This document shows, piece by piece, positions 8,371-17,166 of a DNA stretch of 64,000 nucleotides. Below the pieces are notes generated by a model. The model searched no databases, was not told the DNA's origin, and was given only the letters and a program-made list of their open reading frames with translations. Numbering within the stretch: position 1 is the first letter of the stretch; every line of letters starts with the position of its first letter. The stretch is taken from positions 1-64,000 of the forward strand of contig NZ_RCZE01000019.1 in NCBI RefSeq assembly GCF_006438915.1. The letters are read 5' to 3'. The translations under genes were made by a program, and so were the position numbers. Origin of the DNA: Pseudomonas arsenicoxydans (GTDB taxonomy: Bacteria > Pseudomonadota > Gammaproteobacteria > Pseudomonadales > Pseudomonadaceae).

Positions 8371-8394
8371 GCGACCGCTCAGACACCGCAGGAC

Positions 8395-9366
8395 TTAAGG
8401 CTTGGCATCAGCCTTCGCCACCGTCACCCACCACGGTGTGTGCTGTTCGATCTGCACCGGCAGCGTTGGCAACAGGGCGCTCAAGGCTTTATCGGTGTCA
8501 TGCAGCGGGAAGCTCCCTGTGATCCGCAGGTCGGCAATCTCGGGGGCAATCCCCAGGTGCCCGCGCCGATAACGACCGAGTTCATGCACCAAGTCTTCCA
8601 GGCGGGCGTTGTCGACCACCAGCATGCCGCGAGTCCACGCATCGGCGCCGGCATTGACGGCAACAATCGGCCCCAGACCATTGCCGCGCATCAGCACTTG
8701 CTGGCCTTCGTGCAGAATCTGTTCTTCAGGACTCGACTCGGGATGCGCCGCGACAGCGGACTTCAACACGCTCAGGCGCGTGCCTTCTTCCTCGCGCTTG
8801 ACCAGGAACAGCGTCCCGAGTGCGCGCATGCTGCCTTCGCGGGTTTCGACGATAAACGGCCGGGCATCGCCGTGACCGGTCTCGACGAGGATTTCGCCTT
8901 CCTGAAGGACGATTCGCCGTTGCTTCTCATCGAAACGGATGTCCACGGCGCTGTGGGTATTGAGGTTGAGCAGCGTGCCGTCCGCCAGGCGCAGGGTACG
9001 TTGCTCACCGGTGGCGGTGCGCTGGTCGGCCAGCCAATAGTTGACGGGCAGATATCGATCACCAGCGAACAGGGCCAGCCCGATCACCGCGACAACACTG
9101 GCGACGCCGCTGCCCAGTTTGCGAACGCGTCGGCGAATGCTTTCACGCGATTGCAGCAACGCCGTACGGGCCGGGCCGTTGGCAACGCTGAAGCGCTGGT
9201 CGAGCATGCCCAATTGGCGCCAGGCGCGGGCATGTTCCTCGTGGGCTGCGTGCCATTGGCTGAATGCTTCGCGCTCCACCGGGCTGCCGGAATCCAGGGA
9301 TAATTGCCAGGCAATCGCCGCGTCCAGCACTTTGGCCGACACCGGTTTGGAACTGACCGGGCTCAT
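8395..9366 (-). CDS. fiuR: FecR-type anti-sigma/signal transducer
   Basis: 323 residues. It has an N-terminal cytoplasmic DUF4880-like domain (about 10-60: AIAWQLSLDSG...FSQWHAAHEEHARAW), one membrane helix (about 88-108), then a periplasmic FecR domain (TATGEQRTLRLADGTLLNLNTHSAVDI) and a C-terminal STN-contacting region. Such proteins bind the ECF sigma factor in the cytoplasm and the receptor STN domain in the periplasm. The start overlaps the sigma-factor stop (ATGA). The symbol is by analogy with the FiuI-FiuR-FiuA locus and depends on the receptor identification. Confidence 0.85.
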   Translation of the reverse strand: MSPVSSKPVSAKVLDAAIAWQLSLDSGSPVEREAFSQWHAAHEEHARAWRQLGMLDQRFSVANGPARTALLQSRESIRRRVRKLGSGVASVVAVIGLALFAGDRYLPVNYWLADQRTATGEQRTLRLADGTLLNLNTHSAVDIRFDEKQRRIVLQEGEILVETGHGDARPFIVETREGSMRALGTLFLVKREEEGTRLSVLKSAVAAHPESSPEEQILHEGQQVLMRGNGLGPIVAVNAGADAWTRGMLVVDNARLEDLVHELGRYRRGHLGIAPEIADLRITGSFPLHDTDKALSALLPTLPVQIEQHTPWWVTVAKADAKP

Positions 9367-9881
9367 ACCGGCTCACCGTACAAGGCGATGTAGCATTGAC
9401 GAATCCCTTGGGCCAGGTATTGCCGGACACGCGGCACCGAGACGCCGAGTCGTTCGGCGATTTCGGCATGGGTGAGGCCGTCGAGGCGGTTATAGAGAAA
9501 CGCGGCGCGAGCCTTGCTCGACAGCTGACCCAGCAAGCGGTCGATGGCTTTGAGGTCTTCGAGGATCAACTGCTGCTCCTCGACCGACGGTTGTTCGCCT
9601 TCAGGGATCAGCATCAGTTCGGTGAGGTAGGCCTGTTCCAGCGCGGCGCGGCGGAAGTAGTCGAACAGCAGGCCCTTGGCAATCGCTACCAGGAACGCCC
9701 GCGGCTCGCGAGGTTCTTTCAGCTCATCGCGGCCCAGCAACCGCACAAAGGTGTCCTGGCTCAGGTCTTCGGCACGTTGCGGGCACGCTACGTTGCGTCG
9801 CAGCCAGGCCAATAGCCAACCTCGATGGTCGCGATATAACGCACCAACGAGCTCACTGTGGGGGCTTTGGATTGACGACAC
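9363..9881 (-). CDS. fiuI: ECF sigma factor, iron-starvation (FecI-like)
   Basis: 172 residues: sigma region 2 (about 10-80: LYRDHRGWLLAWLRRN...AEDLSQDTFVRLL) and region 4 (about 115-165: LSSKARAAFLYNRLDGLTHAEIAERLGVSVPRVRQYLAQG). The RAEDLSQDTFVRLL and HAEIAERLGVS motifs are characteristic of FecI-type factors. It should direct transcription of the adjacent TonB receptor when the FecR partner is signalled. A Fur-like box sits about 30-50 bases upstream, consistent with iron repression. Confidence 0.88.
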   Translation of the reverse strand: MSSIQSPHSELVGALYRDHRGWLLAWLRRNVACPQRAEDLSQDTFVRLLGRDELKEPREPRAFLVAIAKGLLFDYFRRAALEQAYLTELMLIPEGEQPSVEEQQLILEDLKAIDRLLGQLSSKARAAFLYNRLDGLTHAEIAERLGVSVPRVRQYLAQGIRQCYIALYGEPV

Positions 9882-9909
9882 GCAGCATCACCGATTGGGA
9901 AGTGTTAAC

Positions 9910-9928
9910 TAACGAGAATTGTTCGCGA
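9910..9928 (-). promoter_or_regulatory. Fur box upstream of ECF sigma gene
   Basis: taacgagaattgttcgcga resembles the Fur-box form aatgagaatt-attctcg found before iron-starvation sigma genes. It lies 29-47 bases upstream of the sigma-factor start. Confidence 0.5.
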
Positions 9929-10012
9929 TTGTGGCAGAGGCGGGGAAGGTAAGCAATTGGCGCTGGTCGGGTGGATGGGGCGTTAAGTATCCAGTTCGAC
10001 GGCGTTATCGTT

Positions 10013-10080
10013 CATCGCGGGCAAGCCATGCGCCTACGGTGGGGGGCGGTTGATCTGTAGGAGCATGGCTTGCCCGCGAT
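10013..10080. repeat. REP-like pair, atcgcgggcaagccatgc class
   Basis: An inverted pair of an atcgcgggcaagccatg[c/t]-type sequence ending in cctac. It is a third REP class seen only once here, between the ECF sigma promoter and the exonuclease stop. Confidence 0.75.
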
Positions 10081-10104
10081 GGGGCCAGAACAATCACTGC
10101 ATTG

Positions 10105-10812
10105 TTAGAAGGAAGGCGCATGCTGCCGGCGTTTCCACTGGCTCACCCGCTGCTGCAAGTTCAACGGGCTATGAATCTGCTGCTGCCGCGCGCGACTGAA
10201 CAGGATCAACGCCAACTCCGCCGTCGCCAACGCGTCGGCACTGGCGTTATGCCGCTCGAACACTTCCAGCTTGAACCAGTCGATCCACTCATCCAGCCCG
10301 GCCTCGCGAATCTGCGCCTGCGGGCATAGCAGCGGGGCGATGTCTGCGACATCCAGAAACGGATGGGCCAACTTGTAGCCCAAGTGGTCTTTCAGCGCGC
10401 GGCCCAGCATGTGCTGATCGAACGGTGCATGAAACGCCAACACCGGGCTGTCGCCGAGGAACTCCATGAAATCGAGCAAGGCCTGCGCCGGGTCGCTGCC
10501 GGCCGCAATGGCGCTGGGGCCGAGGCCATGAATCAGCACACTGGGCGCCAGCTTCATGTCAGCGCATTGCAGCGTGCGTTCGAACTGCTGGCTGAAGTCG
10601 ATGGCGCCGTCCTCGATCACCACGGCACCAATGGACAACACCCGATCTCTGTTCAGGTTCAGCCCGGTGGTTTCCAGGTCGAGCACCACCCAGCGCTGTT
10701 CACGCAGGCTGCATTCACCCAGCTCGGCCACCACCGGCAAGCGCTTGAGTCGTTGCTGCAACTCCTCCGTCAACAGCGGGGTGGCCGGGCGCAGCCATGA
10801 AAACAGGCTCAT
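10105..10812 (-). CDS. 3'-5' exonuclease, DnaQ/DEDDh family
   Basis: 235 residues. ExoI motif VVLDLETTGLN (about 48-58, D and E metal ligands), ExoII HAPFDQHML (D) and ExoIII HNASADALATAEL (HxAxxD) give a full DEDDh active site. It is a stand-alone epsilon-like exonuclease rather than the polymerase III subunit (no polymerase-binding tail seen). Its start overlaps the stop of the upstream cNMP/CBS protein by 4 bases, so the two are co-translated; many proteobacteria have this same gene pair. Confidence 0.87.
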   Translation of the reverse strand: MSLFSWLRPATPLLTEELQQRLKRLPVVAELGECSLREQRWVVLDLETTGLNLNRDRVLSIGAVVIEDGAIDFSQQFERTLQCADMKLAPSVLIHGLGPSAIAAGSDPAQALLDFMEFLGDSPVLAFHAPFDQHMLGRALKDHLGYKLAHPFLDVADIAPLLCPQAQIREAGLDEWIDWFKLEVFERHNASADALATAELALILFSRARQQQIHSPLNLQQRVSQWKRRQHAPSF

Positions 10813-12743
10813 AACTGATACCGCAGGGTCAGGCTGCTTTGCAGACGTTGAGCCTGGCGCAGGGATTCGCGCAGGATCCGTCGGTCCAGATGATTGAGGC
10901 TGTCCGGATCGACCCGGTTGGAGTAGGGCAAGTTCTCCCGCGTTTGCAGTTGATGCTGCTGCATGCGGGTTTGCTGGATGAAGTGATACGCCTCTTCATA
11001 GGCGGCCCCGTCCAGCGGCTGAATGATTTCCTTGGCCACCAGTTGGCGAAATCGCTCCAGGGTATTGTTGGTCTCGATTCCGTGGGCCAATGCCAGCAAA
11101 CGTGCGCCATCGACGAACGGTGTCAGCCCCTGCACCTTGAGGTCCAGCGTGGCTTTTTCACCGTTCTTGCGCGCCAGCACGAACTCACGGAAACGCCCCA
11201 CCGGCGGCCGATTGCGCAAGGCGTTCTCGGCCAGCATCCGCTGGAACAGCCGGTTAGCACCGACCTGATCAAGGATCCCGCGACGCAGTTGCTCGCACCC
11301 TTGCTCGTCGCCCCAGACCACGCGCAGGTCGAAGTAAATGCTCGAACCCAGCAGGCTCTCCGGTGTCGCTTCGCGGATAAACGCCGCAAACCGTCGCGCC
11401 CATTCGGCCCGCGACAAACACAACTCCGGGTTGCCGGCCATGATGTTGCCCTTGCACAACGTGAAGCCGCAGAGCGCCAGGCTCTGGTTGATCTGCTGGG
11501 CAATCGGCAACAGCTTGCCGCGAATCTCGGCGGCATGCGCGGCGTCCCGGGCCTCGAACAGAATGCCGTTATCCTGATCGGTGTGCAGCGTTTGCTCACG
11601 GCGGCCTTCGCTGCCGAAGCACAACCAACTGAACGGCACGCCGGGGTCGCCTTTGTCGGCGAGGGTCAGCTCGATCACCCGGCACACGGTGTGGTCGTTG
11701 AGCAGGGTAATAATGTGGGTGATCTGCGTCGACGACGCGCCATGGGCCAGCATTCGTTCGACCAGTTGGCCGATCTCGCCGCGCATCAGCACCAGGTTTT
11801 CTATGCGCTGGGCACTGCGAATCGTCCGCGCCAGGTGCACCAGATCCACCCGTTGCAGGGAAAACAGGTCGCGTTCCGAGACCACACCGCACAGGCGCTG
11901 ATCTTTCACCAGGCAGACGTGAGCGATGTGCCGCTCGGTCATGGCGATGGCCGCGTCGAAGGCGCTGTGGTCCGGCGACAGGAAAAACGGCGCCTGGGTC
12001 ATGTGCCGCTCGATGGCTTCGTTGAAGTCGTTGGTGCCGGCCGCCACCACATGGCGCAGGTCGCGTAGGGTGAAGATCCCCAGCGGGGCTTTGTGTTCAT
12101 CGACCACGACGATGCTGCCGACCTGTTGCTCGTGCATCAGCGTCACCGCTTCACGCAGCGGCGTCGCCGGGTTGCAGGTCACCGGGTGGCGCATGGCCAA
12201 TTCGCCCAGGCGCGTGTTCAGCGAGTACTGCGTGCCGAGGGTTTCCACGGCTTTTTGCTGGACTTGCTGGTTGACCTGGTCAAGCAAGCTACTGACGCCG
12301 CGCAGGGCAAAGTCGCGAAAGGTGCTGGAAAGCGCGAACAGTTTGATGAACGCCAATTTGTTCAGTTGAAGGCAAAACGTGTCTTCGGCGGCCAAGTGCT
12401 CAGTTCGGGTCGCCCGTTCACCCAGCAACGCGGCCAAGGGGAAGCATTCCCCCGTGGTGATTTCAAACGTGGTTTCGGTGCCACCCTTGGCCGTGTGCGG
12501 GCGTTCGCCAACGACACGGCCCTGTTTGACGATGTAGAAATGTTCAACCGGGCCATCGGCGGGCTTGATGATGCTGTCGCCGGGGGCATAAAAACGCAGC
12601 TGACATTGTTCAACCAGGTACGCCAGGTGAGCGTGTTCCATCTGATTGAAGGGCGGGAAACGCTGAAGGAATTGCAAAGTGCCCTGGATGTTTTGCAATA
12701 CGGCGGTTTTCCCTGCCTGTGTGAAGGCGTCCGCTTTACTCAT
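10809..12743 (-). CDS. cNMP-binding/CBS/DUF294 nucleotidyltransferase-like protein
   Basis: 644 residues from ATG 12743 (MSKADAFTQAG); an in-frame extension to 12935 exists but crosses likely promoter DNA and lacks an SD. Domains: cyclic-nucleotide-binding fold (about 35-150, ending in EHLAAEDTFCLQL), a CBS pair (about 180-300: MRHPVTCNPATPLREAV and HMTQAPFFLSPDHSAFDAA), a DUF294 putative nucleotidyltransferase (about 350-480: WLCFGSEGRREQTLHTDQDNG, with the GS...R...D.D signature) and a helical substrate-binding domain. It is probably a GlnD-like signal-responsive nucleotidyltransferase; target unknown. Confidence 0.85.
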   Translation of the reverse strand: MSKADAFTQAGKTAVLQNIQGTLQFLQRFPPFNQMEHAHLAYLVEQCQLRFYAPGDSIIKPADGPVEHFYIVKQGRVVGERPHTAKGGTETTFEITTGECFPLAALLGERATRTEHLAAEDTFCLQLNKLAFIKLFALSSTFRDFALRGVSSLLDQVNQQVQQKAVETLGTQYSLNTRLGELAMRHPVTCNPATPLREAVTLMHEQQVGSIVVVDEHKAPLGIFTLRDLRHVVAAGTNDFNEAIERHMTQAPFFLSPDHSAFDAAIAMTERHIAHVCLVKDQRLCGVVSERDLFSLQRVDLVHLARTIRSAQRIENLVLMRGEIGQLVERMLAHGASSTQITHIITLLNDHTVCRVIELTLADKGDPGVPFSWLCFGSEGRREQTLHTDQDNGILFEARDAAHAAEIRGKLLPIAQQINQSLALCGFTLCKGNIMAGNPELCLSRAEWARRFAAFIREATPESLLGSSIYFDLRVVWGDEQGCEQLRRGILDQVGANRLFQRMLAENALRNRPPVGRFREFVLARKNGEKATLDLKVQGLTPFVDGARLLALAHGIETNNTLERFRQLVAKEIIQPLDGAAYEEAYHFIQQTRMQQHQLQTRENLPYSNRVDPDSLNHLDRRILRESLRQAQRLQSSLTLRYQL

Positions 12744-13001
12744 AACCATTACCGCAGTCTTTTTGAATTGTTGTTGTCGGATGACGCTGCCATCGTCCGC
12801 CCCTGCGTGCGGAGTGCCCATTGGACGTAAGTCTAGGTAGGCGATGCGGGTGTCGGAAGTTAGGAAATGTCTGACACATTTGCGCGAAAAAAACCCTACA
12901 TTGGGTATAGGAAAATTTTCCGACGAAGTGCACATTGATGGTCTGCTTAGCGGTGTCTGACGATTGAGCTAGGGGATTGAATTGAAACTGTAGAGAACGC
13001 C

Positions 13002-13463
13002 ATGTCCGACCAAGATATTTTGAGTGATGCCGAGCGCGAGGCGCTGAGTGCCGTCATGCTCGAACCCGATTTGCCGCCGCAGCGAGTGCTGATCGTCGAC
13101 GACGATAAAGATGCACGCGAGTTGTTGTCGCAGATTCTTGGACTGGTCGGTATTCGCTGCATGACCGCTGCCAGTGGTGAAAGCGCACTCAAGTTGCTGG
13201 TTGCGGAAGAGGAAGTGAAAAAGCCTTCAATCGGTCTGGTGATCACCGACTTGCGCATGGGCAATGTCGATGGCCTGGACCTTATCCGTCAGGTGCGAGA
13301 GTCGGTTCGTGCGGCCTTGCCCATCATCATTGTTTCCGGCGATGCAGACGTGAAAGACGCCATTGCGGCGATGCATTTGAGCGTGGTGGATTTTCTGCTC
13401 AAGCCTATCGACACCGAGATGTTGTTGGGGCTGGTCAAGCGTGAGCTGGGAATCGAGCCTTGA
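13002..13463 (+). CDS. Single-domain response regulator (receiver only)
   Basis: 153 residues. After a 25-residue leader, the receiver domain runs from RVLIVDDDKDARELL (acidic pocket DDD) through the phosphoacceptor in VITDLRMGNVDG, the Thr/Ser position IIIVSGD and the lysine in FLLKPID. No output domain follows. It would act by binding a partner or as a phosphorelay intermediate. No histidine kinase adjoins it. SD-like gagaac lies 4-5 bases before ATG. The bordering REP-like pair and bidirectional terminator isolate it from glcB. Confidence 0.87.
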   Translation: MSDQDILSDAEREALSAVMLEPDLPPQRVLIVDDDKDARELLSQILGLVGIRCMTAASGESALKLLVAEEEVKKPSIGLVITDLRMGNVDGLDLIRQVRESVRAALPIIIVSGDADVKDAIAAMHLSVVDFLLKPIDTEMLLGLVKRELGIEP

Positions 13464-13478
13464 ATCACACATCCCCCC

Positions 13479-13568
13479 TGTAGGGGTGAGCCTGCTCGCG
13501 ATGAGGCCGTACCAGTCGATATAAATGTTTACTGACACACCGCCATCGCGAGCAGGCTCACTCCTACA
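13479..13568. repeat. REP-like pair, tgtaggagtgagcctgctcg class
   Basis: Inverted copies of the second REP class lie just after the receiver gene. Confidence 0.85.
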
Positions 13569-13587
13569 AGGAATCGAATTTGCAAAT

Positions 13588-13624
13588 AAAAAGGCCCTGA
13601 TCTTTCGATCAGGGCCTTTTTTTT
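13588..13624. terminator. Bidirectional terminator between receiver gene and glcB
   Basis: A strong stem (aaggccctgatc/gatcagggcctt, short loop) is flanked by A-run and T-run, so it can serve both convergent genes. Confidence 0.9.
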
Positions 13625-13643
13625 GTCCCGCGTCAGCGACTAG

Positions 13644-15821
13644 TTACAGGCCATTGGCAGCCTTGAACTCGCGACGACGACGGTGCAGAACCGGCTCGGT
13701 GTAGCCGTTCGGCTGTTTCGTGCCTTCAACCACCAGTTCGACCGCCGCCTGGAAGGCGATGTTGCTGTCGAAGTTCGGGGCCAGAGGGCGGTACAGCGCG
13801 TCATTGGCGTTCTGACGGTCAACCACCGGCGCCATGCGCTTGAGGCTTTCCATCACTTGCGCTTCGGTGACGATGCCGTGACGCAGCCAGTTGGCGATGT
13901 GCTGGCTGGAAATACGCAGCGTTGCACGGTCTTCCATCAGGCCGACGTCGTTGATGTCCGGCACTTTCGAGCAACCCACACCCTGGTCGATCCAGCGCAC
14001 CACATAACCGAGAATGCCCTGGCTGTTGTTGTCCAGTTCGTTCTTGATCTGTTCTGCAGTCCACTGCGGGTTGACTGCCAACGGAATGGTCAGGATGTCG
14101 TCCACCGAGGCGCGCGCACGTTTGGCCAGTTCAGCCTGCCGGGCGAACACGTCGACCTTGTGGTAGTGCAACGCGTGCAGCGCTGCGGCGGTCGGCGATG
14201 GAACCCAGGCAGTGTTCGCGCCGGCCAGTGGGTGGGCGATTTTCTGTTCGAGCATCGCCGCCATCAGGTCGGGCATCGCCCACATGCCTTTACCGATCTG
14301 CGCGCGACCTTGCAGGCCGGTGCTCAAACCGATATCGACGTTCCAGTTCTCGTAGGCACCGATCCATTTTTCGGCCTTCATGTCGGCCTTGCGCACCATC
14401 GGGCCGGCTTCCATGGAGGTGTGGATTTCATCGCCCGTACGGTCGAGGAAACCGGTATTGATGAACACTACGCGTTCGCTGGCCGCCTTGATGCAGGCTT
14501 TGAGGTTGACCGTGGTGCGGCGCTCCTCGTCCATGATCCCGACTTTCAGCGTGTTGCGCGGCAGACCGAGTACGTCTTCGATGCGACCGAACAGCTCGTT
14601 GGTGAACGCGGCTTCTTCCGGGCCGTGCATCTTCGGTTTCACGATGTAGACCGAACCGGTGCGGCTGTTCTTGCGCGAGCTGTTGCCGTTCAGGCTGTGG
14701 ATCGCGGCAAGGCTGGTCACCAGACCGTCGAGAATGCCTTCCGGCACTTCGTTGCCGTCTTTGTCGACGATGGCGTCGATGGTCATCAAGTGGCCAACGT
14801 TACGCACGAACAGCAGCGAACGACCGTGCAGGCTCAGTTCGTTGCCATCGACACCGGTGTAGGTGCGGTCGGCGTTCATGGTTCGGGTAAAGGTCTGACC
14901 ACCCTTGGAGACTTCTTCTGACAGGTCGCCCTTCATCAGGCCGAGCCAGTTACGGTAGATCACCACTTTGTCATTGGCATCAACGGCGGCGACGGAGTCT
15001 TCGCAGTCCATGATGGTGGTCAGCGCGGCTTCCATCAGGATGTCTTTGACGCCGGCAGCATCGGTCTGGCCGACCGGGGTGCTGGCATCGATCTGGATTT
15101 CGAAGTGCAGGCCGTTGTTCTTCAGCAGGATCGCGGTCGGCGCGCTGGCGTCGCCGTGGAAGCCGATCAGCTGAGCGTCGTTGCGCAGGCCGGTGTTGCT
15201 GCCGCCTCTAAGGGCGACCACCAGTTTTCCATCAACGATTTTGTAGCCGGTAGAATCGACGTGGGAGCCGGCCGCCAATGGCGCGGCTTCGTCGAGGAAG
15301 GCGCGGGCGAAGGCGATCACTTTGTCGCCGCGAACCTTGTTGTAGCCTTTGCCTTTTTCCGCGCCGTCAGCTTCGCTGATGGCGTCGGTGCCGTAGAGCG
15401 CGTCGTACAGCGAACCCCAGCGGGCGTTCGAGGCGTTCAGTGCGAAACGGGCATTCATGACCGGGACCACGAGCTGTGGGCCGGCCATGCGGGCGATTTC
15501 GTCATCGACGTTTTGCGTCGTTGCCTGGAAATCGGCCGCTTCTGGCAGCAGATAACCGATGTCTTGCAGGAAGGCTTTATAGGCCACGGCGTCGTGCGGT
15601 TGACCGGAACGGGATTGGTGCCAGCCGTCGATACGAGCCTGGAAATCATCGCGTTTGGCGAGTAGGGCTTTGTTCTTCGGCGCCAGGTCATGAATGACCT
15701 TGTCAGCACCGGCCCAGAACTTATCGGCGGTGAGGCCGGTACCGGGAATGGCTTCGTTGTTCACGAAGTCGAACAGGACTTTGGCGACCTGCAGGCCACC
15801 GACTTGAACGTGTTCAGTCAT
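13644..15821 (-). CDS. glcB: Malate synthase G
   Basis: 725 residues from ATG 15821 (MTEHVQVGGLQ; SD gagg in gtgaggcaagc). The length matches E. coli GlcB (723). Recognisable blocks include TIMDCEDSVAAVDA (catalytic/metal site region), MHGPEEAAF, GIMDEERRTTVNL (Glu-Asp metal ligands), GLQGRAQIGKGMWAMPD and the C-terminal region with QGVGCSKVPDI. It condenses glyoxylate with acetyl-CoA to malate in the glyoxylate/glycolate pathway, in the cytosol. It is monocistronic, with a terminator downstream. Confidence 0.95.
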   Translation of the reverse strand: MTEHVQVGGLQVAKVLFDFVNNEAIPGTGLTADKFWAGADKVIHDLAPKNKALLAKRDDFQARIDGWHQSRSGQPHDAVAYKAFLQDIGYLLPEAADFQATTQNVDDEIARMAGPQLVVPVMNARFALNASNARWGSLYDALYGTDAISEADGAEKGKGYNKVRGDKVIAFARAFLDEAAPLAAGSHVDSTGYKIVDGKLVVALRGGSNTGLRNDAQLIGFHGDASAPTAILLKNNGLHFEIQIDASTPVGQTDAAGVKDILMEAALTTIMDCEDSVAAVDANDKVVIYRNWLGLMKGDLSEEVSKGGQTFTRTMNADRTYTGVDGNELSLHGRSLLFVRNVGHLMTIDAIVDKDGNEVPEGILDGLVTSLAAIHSLNGNSSRKNSRTGSVYIVKPKMHGPEEAAFTNELFGRIEDVLGLPRNTLKVGIMDEERRTTVNLKACIKAASERVVFINTGFLDRTGDEIHTSMEAGPMVRKADMKAEKWIGAYENWNVDIGLSTGLQGRAQIGKGMWAMPDLMAAMLEQKIAHPLAGANTAWVPSPTAAALHALHYHKVDVFARQAELAKRARASVDDILTIPLAVNPQWTAEQIKNELDNNSQGILGYVVRWIDQGVGCSKVPDINDVGLMEDRATLRISSQHIANWLRHGIVTEAQVMESLKRMAPVVDRQNANDALYRPLAPNFDSNIAFQAAVELVVEGTKQPNGYTEPVLHRRRREFKAANGL

Positions 15822-15854
15822 TGCTTGCCTCACTCTGCTCAGCTATTTCGCTTT

Positions 15855-16013
15855 TCAGCTCTTCAATTTTGACAATGAAGCCTCTGGCCATTTAAACCAC
15901 AAACCCGTCCGCCAGTACATGCCCTTGCGGGCGGCTGGGTTCGGTCCGATCAACGGCTTGGAGGCCTTGCTGACAGGGCTTTTCAGGGTTGCGAGTGTGC
16001 CGGTGGCAGACAT
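15855..16013 (-). CDS. Possible small basic protein upstream of glcB
   Basis: 52 residues from ATG 16013: MSATGTLATLKSPVSKASKP followed by a basic, Trp-rich stretch (about residues 28-45, RKGMYWRTGLWFKW). Third-position GC is high through the first three quarters, as for real genes here, and the ORF sits 33 bases upstream of glcB on the same strand. The SD (ttgga) is weak and I know no homologue. It could be a real small gene or part of the glcB leader. Confidence 0.35.
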   Translation of the reverse strand: MSATGTLATLKSPVSKASKPLIGPNPAARKGMYWRTGLWFKWPEASLSKLKS

Positions 16014-16243
16014 CGATCCAACGTTATGTAGTGCGCGCTGCGGCATACTACATGATGAATTGCGCTTGTGAAAATTAGACTAATTACGTCGTTCTGCGAC
16101 CCCATGACGCATTGCAGTCATGTCGGGGGGCGGGATGTTCTCAAAAAACCATTGGATTGTTCCAGTTAAATATAAAAACTTGTACACATAATCTTCGTGG
16201 CGCTGCTATGGCGCTTTGAATTTGTTGGCTGAACGCTGACCTT

Positions 16244-16354
16244 TTGTGGCGAGGGGGCTTGCCCCCGTTCGGCTGCGCAGCAGTCGTCAGGTGTATCTGG
16301 ATAAATGCAGGGGGTCGCTTCGCGCCCCAACGGGGGCAAGCCCCCTCGCCACAA
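16244..16354. repeat. Inverted repeat, ttgtggcgagggggcttgcc class
   Basis: 26-base arms (from 16244 and ending at 16354) are perfect inverse complements, enclosing about 59 bases with further partial pairing (ggggcgcgaagcg). It is a fourth REP-like class, seen once here, ending about 50 bases before the GcvR-like gene start. Confidence 0.85.
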
Positions 16355-16403
16355 TGTTCCCCTTGCCTATACTTCTGTTTCTATAACAAAAGAGGGCTGC
16401 GCC

Positions 16404-16922
16404 ATGGACCACCTCGTACTCACAGTGTTTGCTCCGGACAAGGCTGGGCAGGTCGAGCGCATCGCCCAGTGCATTGCCGAGCACGGCGGCAACTGGCTGG
16501 AAAGCCGTATGTCGCGCATGGCCGGGCAGTTCGCCGGGATTCTTCGGGTGGGGGTGCCGGCCGAGGCCTACGATGAATTGGTCGATGCCCTACAGGCATT
16601 GTCCGCTCAAGGCATTCGCGTCCTGATTGCCGAAAGCGGCATCGAACAGTCCTGCACCTGGAAGCCGATCGCAATGGAACTGGTGGGCAACGATCGTCCG
16701 GGGATCGTGCGCGACATCACCCGTCTGCTCAGCGAGCAAGGGGTGAACCTGGAAAGGCTGGTGACTGAAGTGCGGCCGGCGCCGATGAGCAGCGAGCCGC
16801 TGTTCCATGCCGAGGCGATTCTCGCCGTGCCACTGACCTTGTCGCTGGACGTCTTGCAGTCGCGCCTGGAAACCCTGGCGGACGATTTAATGGTCGAACT
16901 GGTGTTGCGCAGCGAGCCTTGA
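16404..16922 (+). CDS. ACT-domain protein, GcvR-like
   Basis: 172 residues from ATG 16404, with SD gaggg 8 bases upstream. It has two ACT domains: residues about 3-80 (LVLTVFAPDKAGQVERIAQCIAEHGGNW) and about 92-168 (MELVGNDRPGIVRDITRLLSEQGVNLE). Both carry the [ND]xxG ligand-binding turn. The layout matches the glycine cleavage system transcriptional repressor GcvR, which works through protein contact with GcvA rather than DNA binding. No gcv gene is nearby, so the regulatory target is inferred. Confidence 0.82.
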   Translation: MDHLVLTVFAPDKAGQVERIAQCIAEHGGNWLESRMSRMAGQFAGILRVGVPAEAYDELVDALQALSAQGIRVLIAESGIEQSCTWKPIAMELVGNDRPGIVRDITRLLSEQGVNLERLVTEVRPAPMSSEPLFHAEAILAVPLTLSLDVLQSRLETLADDLMVELVLRSEP

Positions 16923-16953
16923 CAGGCTTATCCAAGATAAACGTGCACCTGCC

Positions 16954-17166
16954 TGTGGATAACCTGTAGAGACAGCCCGCCAGCCCACGCCGGCCGGGCC
17001 TCTTCAGGATCTGATCAAAAAACCATCAGTTTCAACGAGTTGCGCACAAACGCCGGGGATCACGCTGTGGATAACCTTGGGAAGGATCGATGCAGGCCAC
17101 GAGGAACGTGGTCTGTAGAGTTTTGTGTGTTTTTTGATCAGCTGCGACGGCGCAGACTTATCCACG
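16954..17166. other. Cluster of DnaA-box-like sequences
   Basis: Two perfect TGTGGATAA (complement of TTATCCACA) at 16954-16962 and 17066-17074, plus TTATCCACG at 17158-17166 inside the rarD end, occur in the 215-base convergent gap. Function unproven. Confidence 0.4.

Noticed and set aside
12744..12935. N-terminal extension of the cNMP/CBS/DUF294 gene
   Set aside because: It has no SD and would occupy the presumed promoter; the conserved part begins at MSKADAF.
16923..17137. DnaA boxes considered as a replication origin
   Set aside because: No AT-rich unwinding element, dnaA, dnaN or rpmH nearby; three boxes are too few.
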